NCBI RefSeq assembly: GCF_014168815.1
Contig: NZ_AP021972.1
Location: 2,852,001 to 2,916,000, forward strand
Length of the DNA: 64,000 nt
Source of the DNA: Klebsiella sp. WP3-W18-ESBL-02
Lineage (GTDB): Bacteria > Pseudomonadota > Gammaproteobacteria > Enterobacterales > Enterobacteriaceae
Reading direction: 5' to 3'
This document shows positions 33,329 to 41,607 of the stretch, piece after piece (the stretch's first letter is position 1; every line of letters starts with the position of its first letter). Below the pieces are notes generated by a model that saw nothing but the letters and a program-made list of their open reading frames with translations, was not told where the DNA came from and searched no databases. The position numbers and the translations under genes were made by a program.

Positions 33329-34062
33329 TACGCCCCCAGATTTAACGATGCGTTAATATCACGCAGAGTTTGTGCCGGATTGTCGGACTGCGTCACCGGA
33401 CGACCAATCACCATATAGTCCACGCCCGCCGCCAGCGCCTGTTCCGGCGTCATAATACGACGCTGATCGCCCGCCGCGCTGCCAGCCGGACGAATACCCG
33501 GCGTCACCAGCTTAAACGCTTGTCCCAGCTCCTGCTTAAAGCGTACCGCTTCCTGCGCCGAGCATACCACGCCGTCCAGCCCGCAGTTCTTGGTCAGCGT
33601 CGCCAGCTTAGCCGCGTAGTCGGCCGGGGTCAGCGCGATGCCCAGATCCTGTAAGTCGCTGGACTCCATGCTGGTGAGCACGGTGACCGCAATCAGCAGC
33701 GGCGCATCGTGGCCAAACGGCACCAGCGCTTCACGCGCGGCGGTCATCATGCGCGCGCCGCCTGAAGCGTGGACGTTCACCATCCACACGCCGAGATCGG
33801 CTGCTGCCGCCACCGCGTGGGCGGTGGTGTTTGGGATATCGTGAAACTTCAGGTCGAGGAAAATATCAAAACCGCGCTGCTGTAAATCACGCACCAGCTG
33901 TGGGCCAAACAGCGTGAACATCTCCTTGCCGACCTTCAGGCGGCAGTCGCGCGGATCGATACGGTCAACGAAGGCGAGCGCCTTATCGCGATTATCATAG
34001 TCGAGAGCAACAACAACGGGAGAGGATGTGACGATACGAGAAGAAGATGAAGCAACGGACAT
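33328..34062 (-). CDS. pyrF: Orotidine 5'-phosphate decarboxylase
   Basis: A 244-residue TIM-barrel enzyme that converts OMP to UMP, the last step of de novo UMP synthesis. The catalytic motif DLKFHDIPNT (D-x-K-x-x-D) is intact near residue 71. The phosphate-binding segment GIRPAGSAAGDQRRI and GVDYMVIGRPV are also present. I chose the ATG at 34062 (MSVASSSSR), as in E. coli; the longer frame has no similarity. Confidence 0.96.
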   Translation of the reverse strand: MSVASSSSRIVTSSPVVVALDYDNRDKALAFVDRIDPRDCRLKVGKEMFTLFGPQLVRDLQQRGFDIFLDLKFHDIPNTTAHAVAAAADLGVWMVNVHASGGARMMTAAREALVPFGHDAPLLIAVTVLTSMESSDLQDLGIALTPADYAAKLATLTKNCGLDGVVCSAQEAVRFKQELGQAFKLVTPGIRPAGSAAGDQRRIMTPEQALAAGVDYMVIGRPVTQSDNPAQTLRDINASLNLGA

Positions 34063-34211
34063 GACTGGACCTTCTTGTTGATGGGCACGCGCGGTGCAGA
34101 AAAGGTAAACGGGCAGCATTCTACCTGCGTGACCCAGCAGGCACAATGGCAGAGGCGGCAACGGTGGGGAAATTAAAGTATGTTGTAACTAAGGAGGGCG
34201 TTTTTTTACAA

Positions 34212-35381
34212 TTACTGCCCATCAAGGCCGCGAATTGGTTTTATGGTTGACCATGCCCGGCACGACGGGCAGTGCCAGTAAAGCGTATAAGCGGTGAAGC
34301 CGCACTTCTGGCAGCGGTAGCGCGGCTTGCTGCGCACCTGTTCGCCAACCATGTCGCGCAGTACCATCAGGCTCTCTTTCGCGCGCCCTTCTTCCGCCTC
34401 GTTGAGGTGGTAGTCCATCAGCTTATGGAACACGCGCATCGTCGGGTGACGCTGGAGCTGGCGCGTAACGTAGGTTTGCGCCGCGTCGCTGCCTTTGCTC
34501 TGCTCCACGACCTGCGCGAGCATCAGTTCGGCCGCTGCGCCGGTGTTTTCTTCCACGCAACGCTGCAGGAACGGTTCCCACTCTTTGTCTTTGCCCAACT
34601 GGTGATAGCAGGTTTGCAGCATCTCGAGGGTTTCGCTAACCAGTTCTTTATCCTGGTTAATCACCCGCAGCAGGCTGTCCATGGCTTTGGCGTAGTCGCC
34701 TTTCGCCATCCACGCGCGGCCCATCATAATGGAGACACGGGCGCTGGACGGATCGGCCGCCGCGCCGCGCTTGAGTAACGACAGGGCTTTATCCAGCTCG
34801 TCGTTGCCCATCTGCTGAAGCGCCAGTTCACACCAGAAGTGGGCAATTTCGCCGCGGTGTTTGTCTTTACCCAGTTTGACCAGCCGCTCGGCGGTATCAA
34901 TCGCCTTCTGCCAGTCGCTGGTAGCCTGATAAATTTGCAACAGCTGCTGCAACGCGCTAATGCGAAAATCGGTTTCGTCGACCAGCTGGCTGAACATATC
35001 TTCGGCGCGGTCGTACAGCCCGGCGGCCATATAGTCGCGGCCAAGCTGCTGCACCGCCAGCAGACGCTGGTCGTAAGTTAAGGAGGCGCTTTCCATCAGC
35101 GTCTGGTGAATGCGGATAGCCCGGTCAACCTCGCCGCGCGAACGGAACAAGTTGCCCAGCGTCAGGTGCGCTTCCACGGTGCCGGTGTCCTCTTTCAGCA
35201 TGTCGAGGAACAGGTCAACCGCTTTATCCTGCTGATTGCTTAAAAGAAAGTTGACCCCTGCCACGTAGTCACGCGACAGGCGGTTCGCTTCGTCCTGTTT
35301 GGACTGTTGCGCACTTCTGCGGCCCATATACCAGCCATAGGCGGCGGCGACAGGCAAAAGCAGAAACAACAACTCCAGCAT
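34212..35381 (-). CDS. lapB: LapB (YciM), LPS assembly regulator
   Basis: A 389-residue inner-membrane-anchored protein that guides FtsH proteolysis of LpxC and so balances LPS and phospholipid synthesis. An N-terminal membrane helix (LELLFLLLPVAAAYGWY) is followed by TPR repeats over about residues 35-330. A C-terminal rubredoxin-type metal site has two CxxC pairs (CQKCGF and CPSCRA). It follows lapA after 6 bases, as a two-gene unit. Confidence 0.96.
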   Translation of the reverse strand: MLELLFLLLPVAAAYGWYMGRRSAQQSKQDEANRLSRDYVAGVNFLLSNQQDKAVDLFLDMLKEDTGTVEAHLTLGNLFRSRGEVDRAIRIHQTLMESASLTYDQRLLAVQQLGRDYMAAGLYDRAEDMFSQLVDETDFRISALQQLLQIYQATSDWQKAIDTAERLVKLGKDKHRGEIAHFWCELALQQMGNDELDKALSLLKRGAAADPSSARVSIMMGRAWMAKGDYAKAMDSLLRVINQDKELVSETLEMLQTCYHQLGKDKEWEPFLQRCVEENTGAAAELMLAQVVEQSKGSDAAQTYVTRQLQRHPTMRVFHKLMDYHLNEAEEGRAKESLMVLRDMVGEQVRSKPRYRCQKCGFTAYTLYWHCPSCRAWSTIKPIRGLDGQ

Positions 35382-35387
35382 AGATAA

Positions 35388-35696
35388 TTATTCCTTCGCC
35401 GCCGCTGCCGCCGGCGTTACCGCTGGGGCCGTCTCTGGGGCAAGTTGATGTTCCAGTCGTTTGATTTTACGTTCCGCACGCATCAGCGACACGCGCACAC
35501 GCAGCCAGAACAGGCCACAAACCAGCCAACCAATGGCGAAGCCAACGGCAAACAGCACCGCAAGCAGCGTCGAAATTCTGAATTCACCCTGTGCCAGCAG
35601 ATAGTTGAAGGTCACAAGCTGATCGTTTTGCGCACCCAGCGTCACTGAAATGACGAAAATCGCTAACACTAATAAGAATATGAGTAAGTATTTCAC
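35388..35696 (-). CDS. lapA: LapA (YciS), LPS assembly protein A
   Basis: A 102-residue inner-membrane protein with two transmembrane helices (LLIFLLVLAIFVISVTLG and LLAVLFAVGFAIGWLVCGLFW) and a cytoplasmic coiled-coil tail. Length matches E. coli. It works with LapB at the LPS assembly checkpoint. Confidence 0.95.
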   Translation of the reverse strand: MKYLLIFLLVLAIFVISVTLGAQNDQLVTFNYLLAQGEFRISTLLAVLFAVGFAIGWLVCGLFWLRVRVSLMRAERKIKRLEHQLAPETAPAVTPAAAAAKE

Positions 35697-35865
35697 ATGA
35701 CTTCCCGTTATGCGGCTTCTGCAGTGTTAACACAGCATCCAGCCTTATAAAATAACATCTTCACCGCGGCGACGAAATGGAAAAGCGTTCTGTAAGACCA
35801 GGATCTATGGGTGACAACGAAGGAAATCAACCCTTTTCCCCTTTTCATCGCTTCGCGCCCTGTTT

Positions 35866-36591
35866 TTATGTCTCTTTTTCCAGCAGCCCACAGTACCTCA
35901 CGGCGAGCCAGCCGGCGAGCGTCGCCAGCACCCACGACATGACGGTGGCCACCATCAAATCCAGCGGCCAGTGCATCCCTAACAGCAGACGGCTGCCCAT
36001 CACGGCAATCGCCCAGGCCATCATCAGCGCTACCGCAATCGCGCGACGCCGCGCCCACAGCAGCCCGGCGGCCAGCAGAGCCCAGGTTGCGGCAAACATG
36101 GTGTGTCCTGACGGGAACGCAAAACCGGTCTCTTTTTGCCAGTGATGGCGTAAAAAACCGGGAATATCACGCTGTTGCGCCAGCTGCTCTTTGACCAACG
36201 CCGAGCGTTCGCTCCGTTTTAAAGTGTAGAACTGCTCAACCGGGATTTGCTGCGTTTTTTCCAACCAGACCACAAACGGCCGGGGTTCCTGCACCATGCC
36301 CTTCACCAGCGATTTTGCCCCCTGCCCCAGCACAACCGCTGCACTCAGAATCAACACCAGCACAATCGCGCCACGCGGACGCGGGCGCAGCGCCCAGACA
36401 AACAGGCCGCATAGCAGCAGATGGGTGATAATCCCCCAGGGCTGAGTGACCGTTTCCGTTACCGCGTATAGCGCCTTGAGCCCCCAGCCGCTCGGCCCCG
36501 GAAGCCACTGCCAGCCGGTTATCCACACCGCGAGCGGCATCAGTAAAAGTATGGCGGCTCCAATAAGGGTTCGCGTGGCAATGGTCGGCAT
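35866..36591 (-). CDS. pgpB: Phosphatidylglycerophosphatase B / undecaprenyl pyrophosphatase
   Basis: A 241-residue integral membrane PAP2-family phosphatase acting on PGP, undecaprenyl pyrophosphate and related lipids. Motifs: K-x6-RP region VKGMVQEPRPF (C1), the FPSGHTMFAATW segment (C2) and SRLLLGMHWPLDL (C3), with catalytic histidines intact. The ATG at 36591 has a ggaag site just upstream; the longer frame is not supported. It is slightly shorter than the E. coli protein (254) at the C-terminus. It is divergent from ribA. Confidence 0.94.
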   Translation of the reverse strand: MPTIATRTLIGAAILLLMPLAVWITGWQWLPGPSGWGLKALYAVTETVTQPWGIITHLLLCGLFVWALRPRPRGAIVLVLILSAAVVLGQGAKSLVKGMVQEPRPFVVWLEKTQQIPVEQFYTLKRSERSALVKEQLAQQRDIPGFLRHHWQKETGFAFPSGHTMFAATWALLAAGLLWARRRAIAVALMMAWAIAVMGSRLLLGMHWPLDLMVATVMSWVLATLAGWLAVRYCGLLEKET

Positions 36592-36758
36592 TTTTCTTCC
36601 TTTTTTCAGCGATGTCACAGTGTGGAAACCCAATAAAGTGTCAATTTTGTGCGCTTTAACGGCGGTCGCCCGCGCACGATTAGGTGAAGTAAAGCACGTT
36701 GTGGCAAAATAAGGAAAACAGAAGGCGTCGTTGGCGCTGACATAATCTGGAGAATCAC

Positions 36759-37349
36759 ATGCAGCTTAAACGTGTGGCAGAAGCCAAACTGCCAACCCCC
36801 TGGGGCGATTTCCTGATGGTGGGCTTTGAAGAACTGGCAACCGGGCACGACCACGTCGCGCTGGTTTTTGGTGATATTACCGGGCAAACGCCGGTGCTGT
36901 CGCGGGTACACTCTGAATGTTTGACCGGCGATGCGCTATTCAGCCTGCGCTGTGACTGTGGTTTCCAGCTTGAAGCCGCGCTGTCGCACATCGCGGAAGA
37001 AGGCCGTGGGATCCTGCTGTATCATCGCCAGGAGGGTCGCAACATTGGTCTACTGAATAAAATTCGTGCCTATGCGCTGCAGGATCAGGGCTACGATACC
37101 GTAGAAGCCAACCACCAGCTCGGCTTTGCCGCCGATGAGCGCGACTTCACCCTGTGCGCCGATATGTTCAAGCTGCTGGGCGTTGACGCGGTGCGTCTGC
37201 TGACCAACAACCCGAAGAAGGTCGAAATTCTGACCGAAGCGGGAATCAATATCGTGGAACGCGTGCCGCTGATCGTTGGCCGTAACCCGAAAAATGCCCA
37301 CTATCTTGACACCAAAGCGGCCAAGATGGGGCATTTGCTGACTAAGTAA
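36759..37349 (+). CDS. ribA: GTP cyclohydrolase II
   Basis: A 196-residue enzyme for the first step of riboflavin synthesis (GTP to diaminopyrimidine). Zinc-binding cysteines are in ECLTGDALFSLRCDCGF. The GTP-binding and catalytic motifs LLYHRQEGRNIGL and RLLTNNPKKVE are intact. A ggag site lies upstream. In E. coli the next gene is acnA; here a sugar ABC remnant and IS5 intervene. Confidence 0.97.
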   Translation: MQLKRVAEAKLPTPWGDFLMVGFEELATGHDHVALVFGDITGQTPVLSRVHSECLTGDALFSLRCDCGFQLEAALSHIAEEGRGILLYHRQEGRNIGLLNKIRAYALQDQGYDTVEANHQLGFAADERDFTLCADMFKLLGVDAVRLLTNNPKKVEILTEAGINIVERVPLIVGRNPKNAHYLDTKAAKMGHLLTK

Positions 37350-37355
37350 TATTTG

Positions 37356-37386
37356 CGGTCGCCGTTACGTTCCTGAACGGCGACCG
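37356..37386. terminator. Hairpin between ribA and the convergent ABC operon
   Basis: A perfect 11-bp stem (cggtcgccgtt / aacggcgaccg) with a 9-base loop sits between two convergent genes. There is no strong T-run on either side, so it is a candidate bidirectional terminator. Confidence 0.55.
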
Positions 37387-37395
37387 TCCCCCACC

Positions 37396-38523
37396 CTACA
37401 GCGAAATATTCAGCTCGCTCTGCGCATCAAAGATGTGACATTTCTCCATATCAAAGCAAAACCAAACCGGGCGGTGAAGACCGGCGTCAAGGATCTCTTT
37501 CGCATCGTCTGACGGTATTCGCGCCGTCATTTCAAACTCCCCTACCTGCAGATAGAGGAAGAACTCATGGCCCATATTTTCCGCACGGATCAGCGTGCCC
37601 CTACCGCCGCCTTCCGCGAACGGACGGACTGATACCGCAACATATTCAGGGCGAATGCCGAAGAACACGTCTTTGTCGATGTGGCCGACGACTTTACGCT
37701 GCTGCTGGGCGCTCAGCGGCAGCGTATCGTGGCCGACGGTCACGTGCAGCCCGTCCGCTTTTTTCAGTATTTTCGCCGGTTTGATGTTCATCTCCGGCGC
37801 GCCGATAAACCCGGCAACAAACATATTATGTGGATAGTGATAGAGGTTGTCCGGGGTATCGACCTGCATAATATGACCCAGCTTCATCACGCAGATGCGG
37901 TCGCCCATGGTCATTGCTTCGGTTTGATCGTGGGTGACGTAAACGGTGGTCGCCGGCTTACCCGATTGTTTGAGCTGTTTATGCAGGTCAGAAATACGGA
38001 TGCGCATCGACGCACGCAGCTTAGCGTCAAGGTTAGACAGCGGTTCATCAAACAGGAACACGTCCGGCTTTTTCACAATCGCGCGGCCCACGGCCACACG
38101 CTGCGCCTGCCCACCGGAGAGCTGTCGCGGCAGACGGTCCAGCAGCTCTTCCAGCTCGAGGATTTTGGCGGCTTCGTTCACCTGGGCCGCAATCTGCTCT
38201 TTCGGCATTTTGCTCAGCTTCAGGCCGAACGCCAGGTTTTCACGCACGGTCATGTGCGGGTACAACGCATAGTTCTGGAACACCATCGCGATGCCGCGCG
38301 CTTTCGGCGCGAGGTTATTCACCACCTTGTCACCAATGCGAATTTCGCCGCCGCTGATGGTTTCAAGCCCTGCCAGCATGCGCAGGGTCGTCGATTTAGC
38401 GCAGCCGGATGGCCCGACGATCACCATGAATTCGCCTTCGGCGATTTTCAGGTCGATACCATGCACCGCTTTGAAGCCGTTGGAGTACACCTTTTCCAGT
38501 TTGTTAAAAATCACTTCAGCCAT
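37396..38523 (-). CDS. Sugar ABC transporter ATP-binding protein (MalK/UgpC class, TogA-like)
   Basis: A 375-residue CUT1-type ATPase. Walker A reads GPSGCAKST (Ala for the second Gly, common in this subgroup), with signature LSGGQAQR, Walker B VFLFDEPLSNLD and a C-terminal OB/TOBE domain (MNIKPAKIL; FFGIRPEYVAV). It is the last gene of a truncated importer operon. The sequence brings to mind TogA of oligogalacturonide (TogMNAB) systems, but this is from memory and the substrate is not established. The ATPase itself looks complete. Confidence 0.83.
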   Translation of the reverse strand: MAEVIFNKLEKVYSNGFKAVHGIDLKIAEGEFMVIVGPSGCAKSTTLRMLAGLETISGGEIRIGDKVVNNLAPKARGIAMVFQNYALYPHMTVRENLAFGLKLSKMPKEQIAAQVNEAAKILELEELLDRLPRQLSGGQAQRVAVGRAIVKKPDVFLFDEPLSNLDAKLRASMRIRISDLHKQLKQSGKPATTVYVTHDQTEAMTMGDRICVMKLGHIMQVDTPDNLYHYPHNMFVAGFIGAPEMNIKPAKILKKADGLHVTVGHDTLPLSAQQQRKVVGHIDKDVFFGIRPEYVAVSVRPFAEGGGRGTLIRAENMGHEFFLYLQVGEFEMTARIPSDDAKEILDAGLHRPVWFCFDMEKCHIFDAQSELNISL

Positions 38524-38535
38524 GATATTTTCCTT

Positions 38536-39438
38536 TTAACCTTTAATTCCGCTACTGGAGACACCCTGGACGAAGTAACGCTGCGCCAGGAAGAAGACAA
38601 TGATCGAAGGCAGAATGGAGATACTTGCCATAGCCAGAATTTCGTTCCACGGCGCGCCTTCGGTGACGTCGATAGACATTTTCAACGCCAGGGCGATCGG
38701 GTACTTATCCACGCTGTAGACGTAGATCAGCGGACCGATAAAGTCGTTCATCGACCACATAAACTGGAACAGGGCCACGGAGATGATCGCCGGCTTCAGA
38801 ATCGGCACCAGCACATACCACAGCACCTGAATGGAGTTACAGCCGTCAATCTGCGCGGCTTCTTCCATGTCACGCGGCACGCCGCGCAGGAACTGAATCA
38901 GCATAAAGACGAAGAACCCCTGAGTGGCGAATGCGGTGGGCAGATACAACGGCAGATAGCTGTTGAGCATGCCCATTTCGCGGAACATCAGGTACTGAGG
39001 AATCAACAGCACGGTGCTCGGCAGCAGCATGGTGGCAATCAGGGTTGCAAACCAGAATTTCTTCCCTGGGATGTCAAAACGGGCAAAACCGTAGGCCACG
39101 ATGGTCGAGGAGATAATGGTCAGAATAACTTTCGGGATCACGTACTTGAAGGTGTTGAGCATGTAATGACCGAAGTGATATTCCGTACCGGTCTTCCAGC
39201 CGTTAATAAAGCCGTCCCAGGTGGCGTGTGAAGGCCACAGACTCAGCGTGGTGAAGATTTCATGGTTCGGTTTAAACGCGGCTGAGAACATCCACGCCAG
39301 CGGGTAAAGCATCAGCAGCCCCACCAGCATCAGGATGGTATAACGGATGTTGCGGCTGATCTTTTCACGCCGCAGCGTACGTGCAACCTCGCGCGCGGCT
39401 GCCATTTCCGAAGGGGTCTGGTGGGTCAGTTCACTCAT
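38536..39438 (-). CDS. Sugar ABC transporter permease (MalG class, TogN-like)
   Basis: A 300-residue CUT1 inner-membrane permease. Membrane helices follow a cytoplasmic N-terminus (YTILMLVGLLMLYPLAWMF). The EAA loop (DMEEAAQIDGCNSIQVLWYVLVP) and the C-terminus FLAQRYFVQGVSSSGIKG are typical. The start at 39438 (MSELTHQ) has a ggagg site and overlaps the upstream permease stop by 8 bases. It is intact, but its operon lost its promoter end to IS5. Confidence 0.83.
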   Translation of the reverse strand: MSELTHQTPSEMAAAREVARTLRREKISRNIRYTILMLVGLLMLYPLAWMFSAAFKPNHEIFTTLSLWPSHATWDGFINGWKTGTEYHFGHYMLNTFKYVIPKVILTIISSTIVAYGFARFDIPGKKFWFATLIATMLLPSTVLLIPQYLMFREMGMLNSYLPLYLPTAFATQGFFVFMLIQFLRGVPRDMEEAAQIDGCNSIQVLWYVLVPILKPAIISVALFQFMWSMNDFIGPLIYVYSVDKYPIALALKMSIDVTEGAPWNEILAMASISILPSIIVFFLAQRYFVQGVSSSGIKG

Positions 39439-40303
39439 TTTTGCCTCCCTTATCGGCAGAATAAAACACCCAGTATTTCGACGATTTAAAGGCAAGTAAG
39501 GCGAAGGTAGCCACGACCAGGAACAGCACCCACGCTAGCGCAGCGCCATAGCCCATATCGAAGTATTTAAAGGCGGTATCATAGATGTACAGCGAGAACA
39601 GGTAGGTGTAATACGTTGGGCCGCCGCCGGTGATAACATACGGCGCGGTAAATTCCTGAAAGGCACCGCTGGTTTGCATAATGAAGTTAAAGAAGATAAC
39701 CGGGGTAATCAGCGGCACCGTGATTTTCAAAAACATCTGCCATTTTGTCGCACCGTCGATCATCGCCGCTTCATATTGCGACTGCGGGACGTTTTGCAAT
39801 GCAGCGAGAAAGATCACCATCGACGAACCAAACTGCCATACGCTCAGCAGCGTGACCGAGAGCAGCGCTAAAGGCGGCTCCCCAAGCCAGTTAATCGGGT
39901 CAACGCCAAATACGCCAATAAAGCTGTTCAGCAGCCCATCAATGGCGAACAGCGCTCGCCACAGCACCGCAATCGCGACCGAACTGCCGAGGATCGAGGG
40001 AATGTAATAAGCCGTGCGAAAAAAACCGATGCCACGCAGCTTAAAGTTAAGCACGAAGGCAATGCACAGCGAAAACGCGAGCTTGAGGGGAATCGTGACA
40101 AAAACGTATGCAAAGGTCACCCCAAGGGACTTCCAGAACAGACCATCCTCCGTCAGCATATACCGGTAGTTTTCAATACCGGTAAACTGCGGCGGGCTCA
40201 TCAGATCGTATTGAGTAAAACTCAATAGGAACGATGATACAAAGGGGAATGCGGTAAACACCAGTAACCCTATTATGTAGGGCGAGATCCATGCCAGACC
40301 TAA
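39431..40303 (-). pseudogene. Sugar ABC transporter permease (MalF class, TogM-like), 5' end lost at IS5
   Basis: A CUT1 permease whose coding sequence joins IS5 at 40303/40304. The native sequence begins at LGLAWISPYIIGLLVFTAFP, inside the first membrane helix, so the start codon and about the first 15-25 residues are missing. The frame continues a few codons into the IS end, where a TTG could start a chimeric product. The rest is intact, with the EAA loop (YEAAMIDGATKWQMFLKITVP). The SBP gene expected upstream is absent from the window. The transporter is probably not functional. Confidence 0.8.
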
Positions 40304-41498
40304 GGAAGGTGCGAACAAGTCCCTGATATGAGATCATGTTTGTCATCTGGAGCCATGGAACAGGGTTCATCATGAGTCATCAACTCACCTTCGCCGACAG
40401 TGAATTCAGCAGTAAGCGCCGTCAGACCAGAAAAGAGATTTTCTTGTCCCGCATGGAGCAGATTCTGCCATGGCAAAACATGGTGGAAGTCATCGAGCCG
40501 TTTTACCCCAAGGCTGGTAATGGCCGGCGACCTTATCCGCTGGAAACCATGCTACGCATTCACTGCATGCAGCATTGGTACAACCTGAGCGATGGCGCGA
40601 TGGAAGATGCTCTGTACGAAATCGCCTCCATGCGTCTGTTTGCCCGGTTATCCCTGGATAGCGCCTTGCCTGACCGCACCACCATCATGAATTTCCGCCA
40701 CCTGCTGGAGCAGCATCAACTGGCCCGCCAATTGTTCAAGACCATCAATCGCTGGCTGGCCGAAGCAGGCGTCATGATGACTCAAGGCACCTTGGTCGAT
40801 GCCACCATCATTGAGGCACCCAGCTCGACCAAGAACAAAGAGCAGCAACGCGATCCGGAGATGCATCAGACCAAGAAAGGCAATCAGTGGCACTTTGGCA
40901 TGAAGGCCCACATTGGTGTCGATGCCAAGAGTGGCCTGACCCACAGCCTGGTCACCACCGCGGCCAACGAGCATGACCTCAATCAGCTGGGTAATCTGCT
41001 TCATGGAGAGGAGCAATTTGTCTCAGCCGATGCCGGCTACCAAGGGGCGCCACAGCGCGAGGAGCTGGCCGAGGTGGATGTGGACTGGCTGATCGCCGAG
41101 CGCCCCGGCAAGGTAAGAACCTTGAAACAGCATCCACGCAAGAACAAAACGGCCATCAACATCGAATACATGAAAGCCAGCATCCGGGCCAAGGTGGAGC
41201 ACCCATTTCGCATCATCAAGCGACAGTTCGGCTTCGTGAAAGCCAGATACAAGGGGTTGCTGAAAAACGATAACCAACTGGCGATGTTATTCACGCTGGC
41301 CAACCTGTTTCGGGCGGACCAAATGATACGTCAGTGGGAGAGATCTCACTAAAAACTGGGAATAACGCCTTAAATGGCGAAGAAACGGTCTAAATAGGCT
41401 GATTCAAGGCATTTACGGGAGAAAAAATCGGCTCAAACATGAAGAAATGAAATGGCTGAGTCAGCCGAGAAGAATTTCCCCGCTTATTCGCACCTTCC
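40304..41498 (+). mobile_element. IS5, full length (1195 bp)
   Basis: A complete IS5-type element of 1195 bp, the reference IS5 length. The 16-bp ends are ggaaggtgcgaacaag on the left and, reversed, ggaaggtgcgaataag on the right (15 of 16 match). It carries one transposase gene. The left flank is CTAA (40300-40303) and the right flank CTAG (41499-41502). Both fit the YTAR target pattern but they are not copies of each other, so there is no matching 4-bp target duplication. The close relative ISKpn26 is an alternative name. Confidence 0.93.
40372..41352 (+). CDS. insH: IS5 transposase
   Basis: A 326-residue DDE transposase beginning MSHQLTFADSEFSSKRRQ, the same length as IS5 InsH. Catalytic acids lie in DATIIEAPSS and SADAGYQG, with the IS4/IS5-group signature RAKVEHPFRIIKRQFG. 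The gene looks intact, so the element may still move. The ATG at 40372 is preceded by the usual IS5 leader. Confidence 0.95.
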   Translation: MSHQLTFADSEFSSKRRQTRKEIFLSRMEQILPWQNMVEVIEPFYPKAGNGRRPYPLETMLRIHCMQHWYNLSDGAMEDALYEIASMRLFARLSLDSALPDRTTIMNFRHLLEQHQLARQLFKTINRWLAEAGVMMTQGTLVDATIIEAPSSTKNKEQQRDPEMHQTKKGNQWHFGMKAHIGVDAKSGLTHSLVTTAANEHDLNQLGNLLHGEEQFVSADAGYQGAPQREELAEVDVDWLIAERPGKVRTLKQHPRKNKTAINIEYMKASIRAKVEHPFRIIKRQFGFVKARYKGLLKNDNQLAMLFTLANLFRADQMIRQWERSH

Positions 41499-41578
41499 CT
41501 AGTGGTGTAGAGCATGAACGCATTAATGATGCTGTTCAACATGCCGGGTCCGTTTTCCCTTTTGCAATCGTCCGTTTT

Positions 41579-41607
41579 GGGGGCCGTCACCGGCCCCCTT
41601 TTTTTAA
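41579..41607 (+). terminator. Plus-strand terminator between IS5 and acnA
   Basis: The stem gggggccg / cggccccc with a short tcac loop is followed by seven T residues on the plus strand. It overlaps the end of the minus-strand acnA gene. The T-run orientation means it serves plus-strand transcription, yet no plus-strand gene now lies between IS5 and it. It may be the original ribA terminator, or that of a gene lost in the deletion. Confidence 0.65.

Noticed and set aside
38380..38420. Walker A of the sugar ATPase reads GPSGCAKST, lacking the second glycine
   Set aside because: The same Ala substitution is common in MsmK/UgpC-type ATPases, so this is not evidence of inactivation.
37681..39231. 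A 516-residue open frame on the plus strand opposite the sugar ABC genes
   Set aside because: It is antisense to two genes with clear ABC motifs, is very rich in His, Arg and Gln, and has no recognisable domain; a shadow of G+C-rich codon use.
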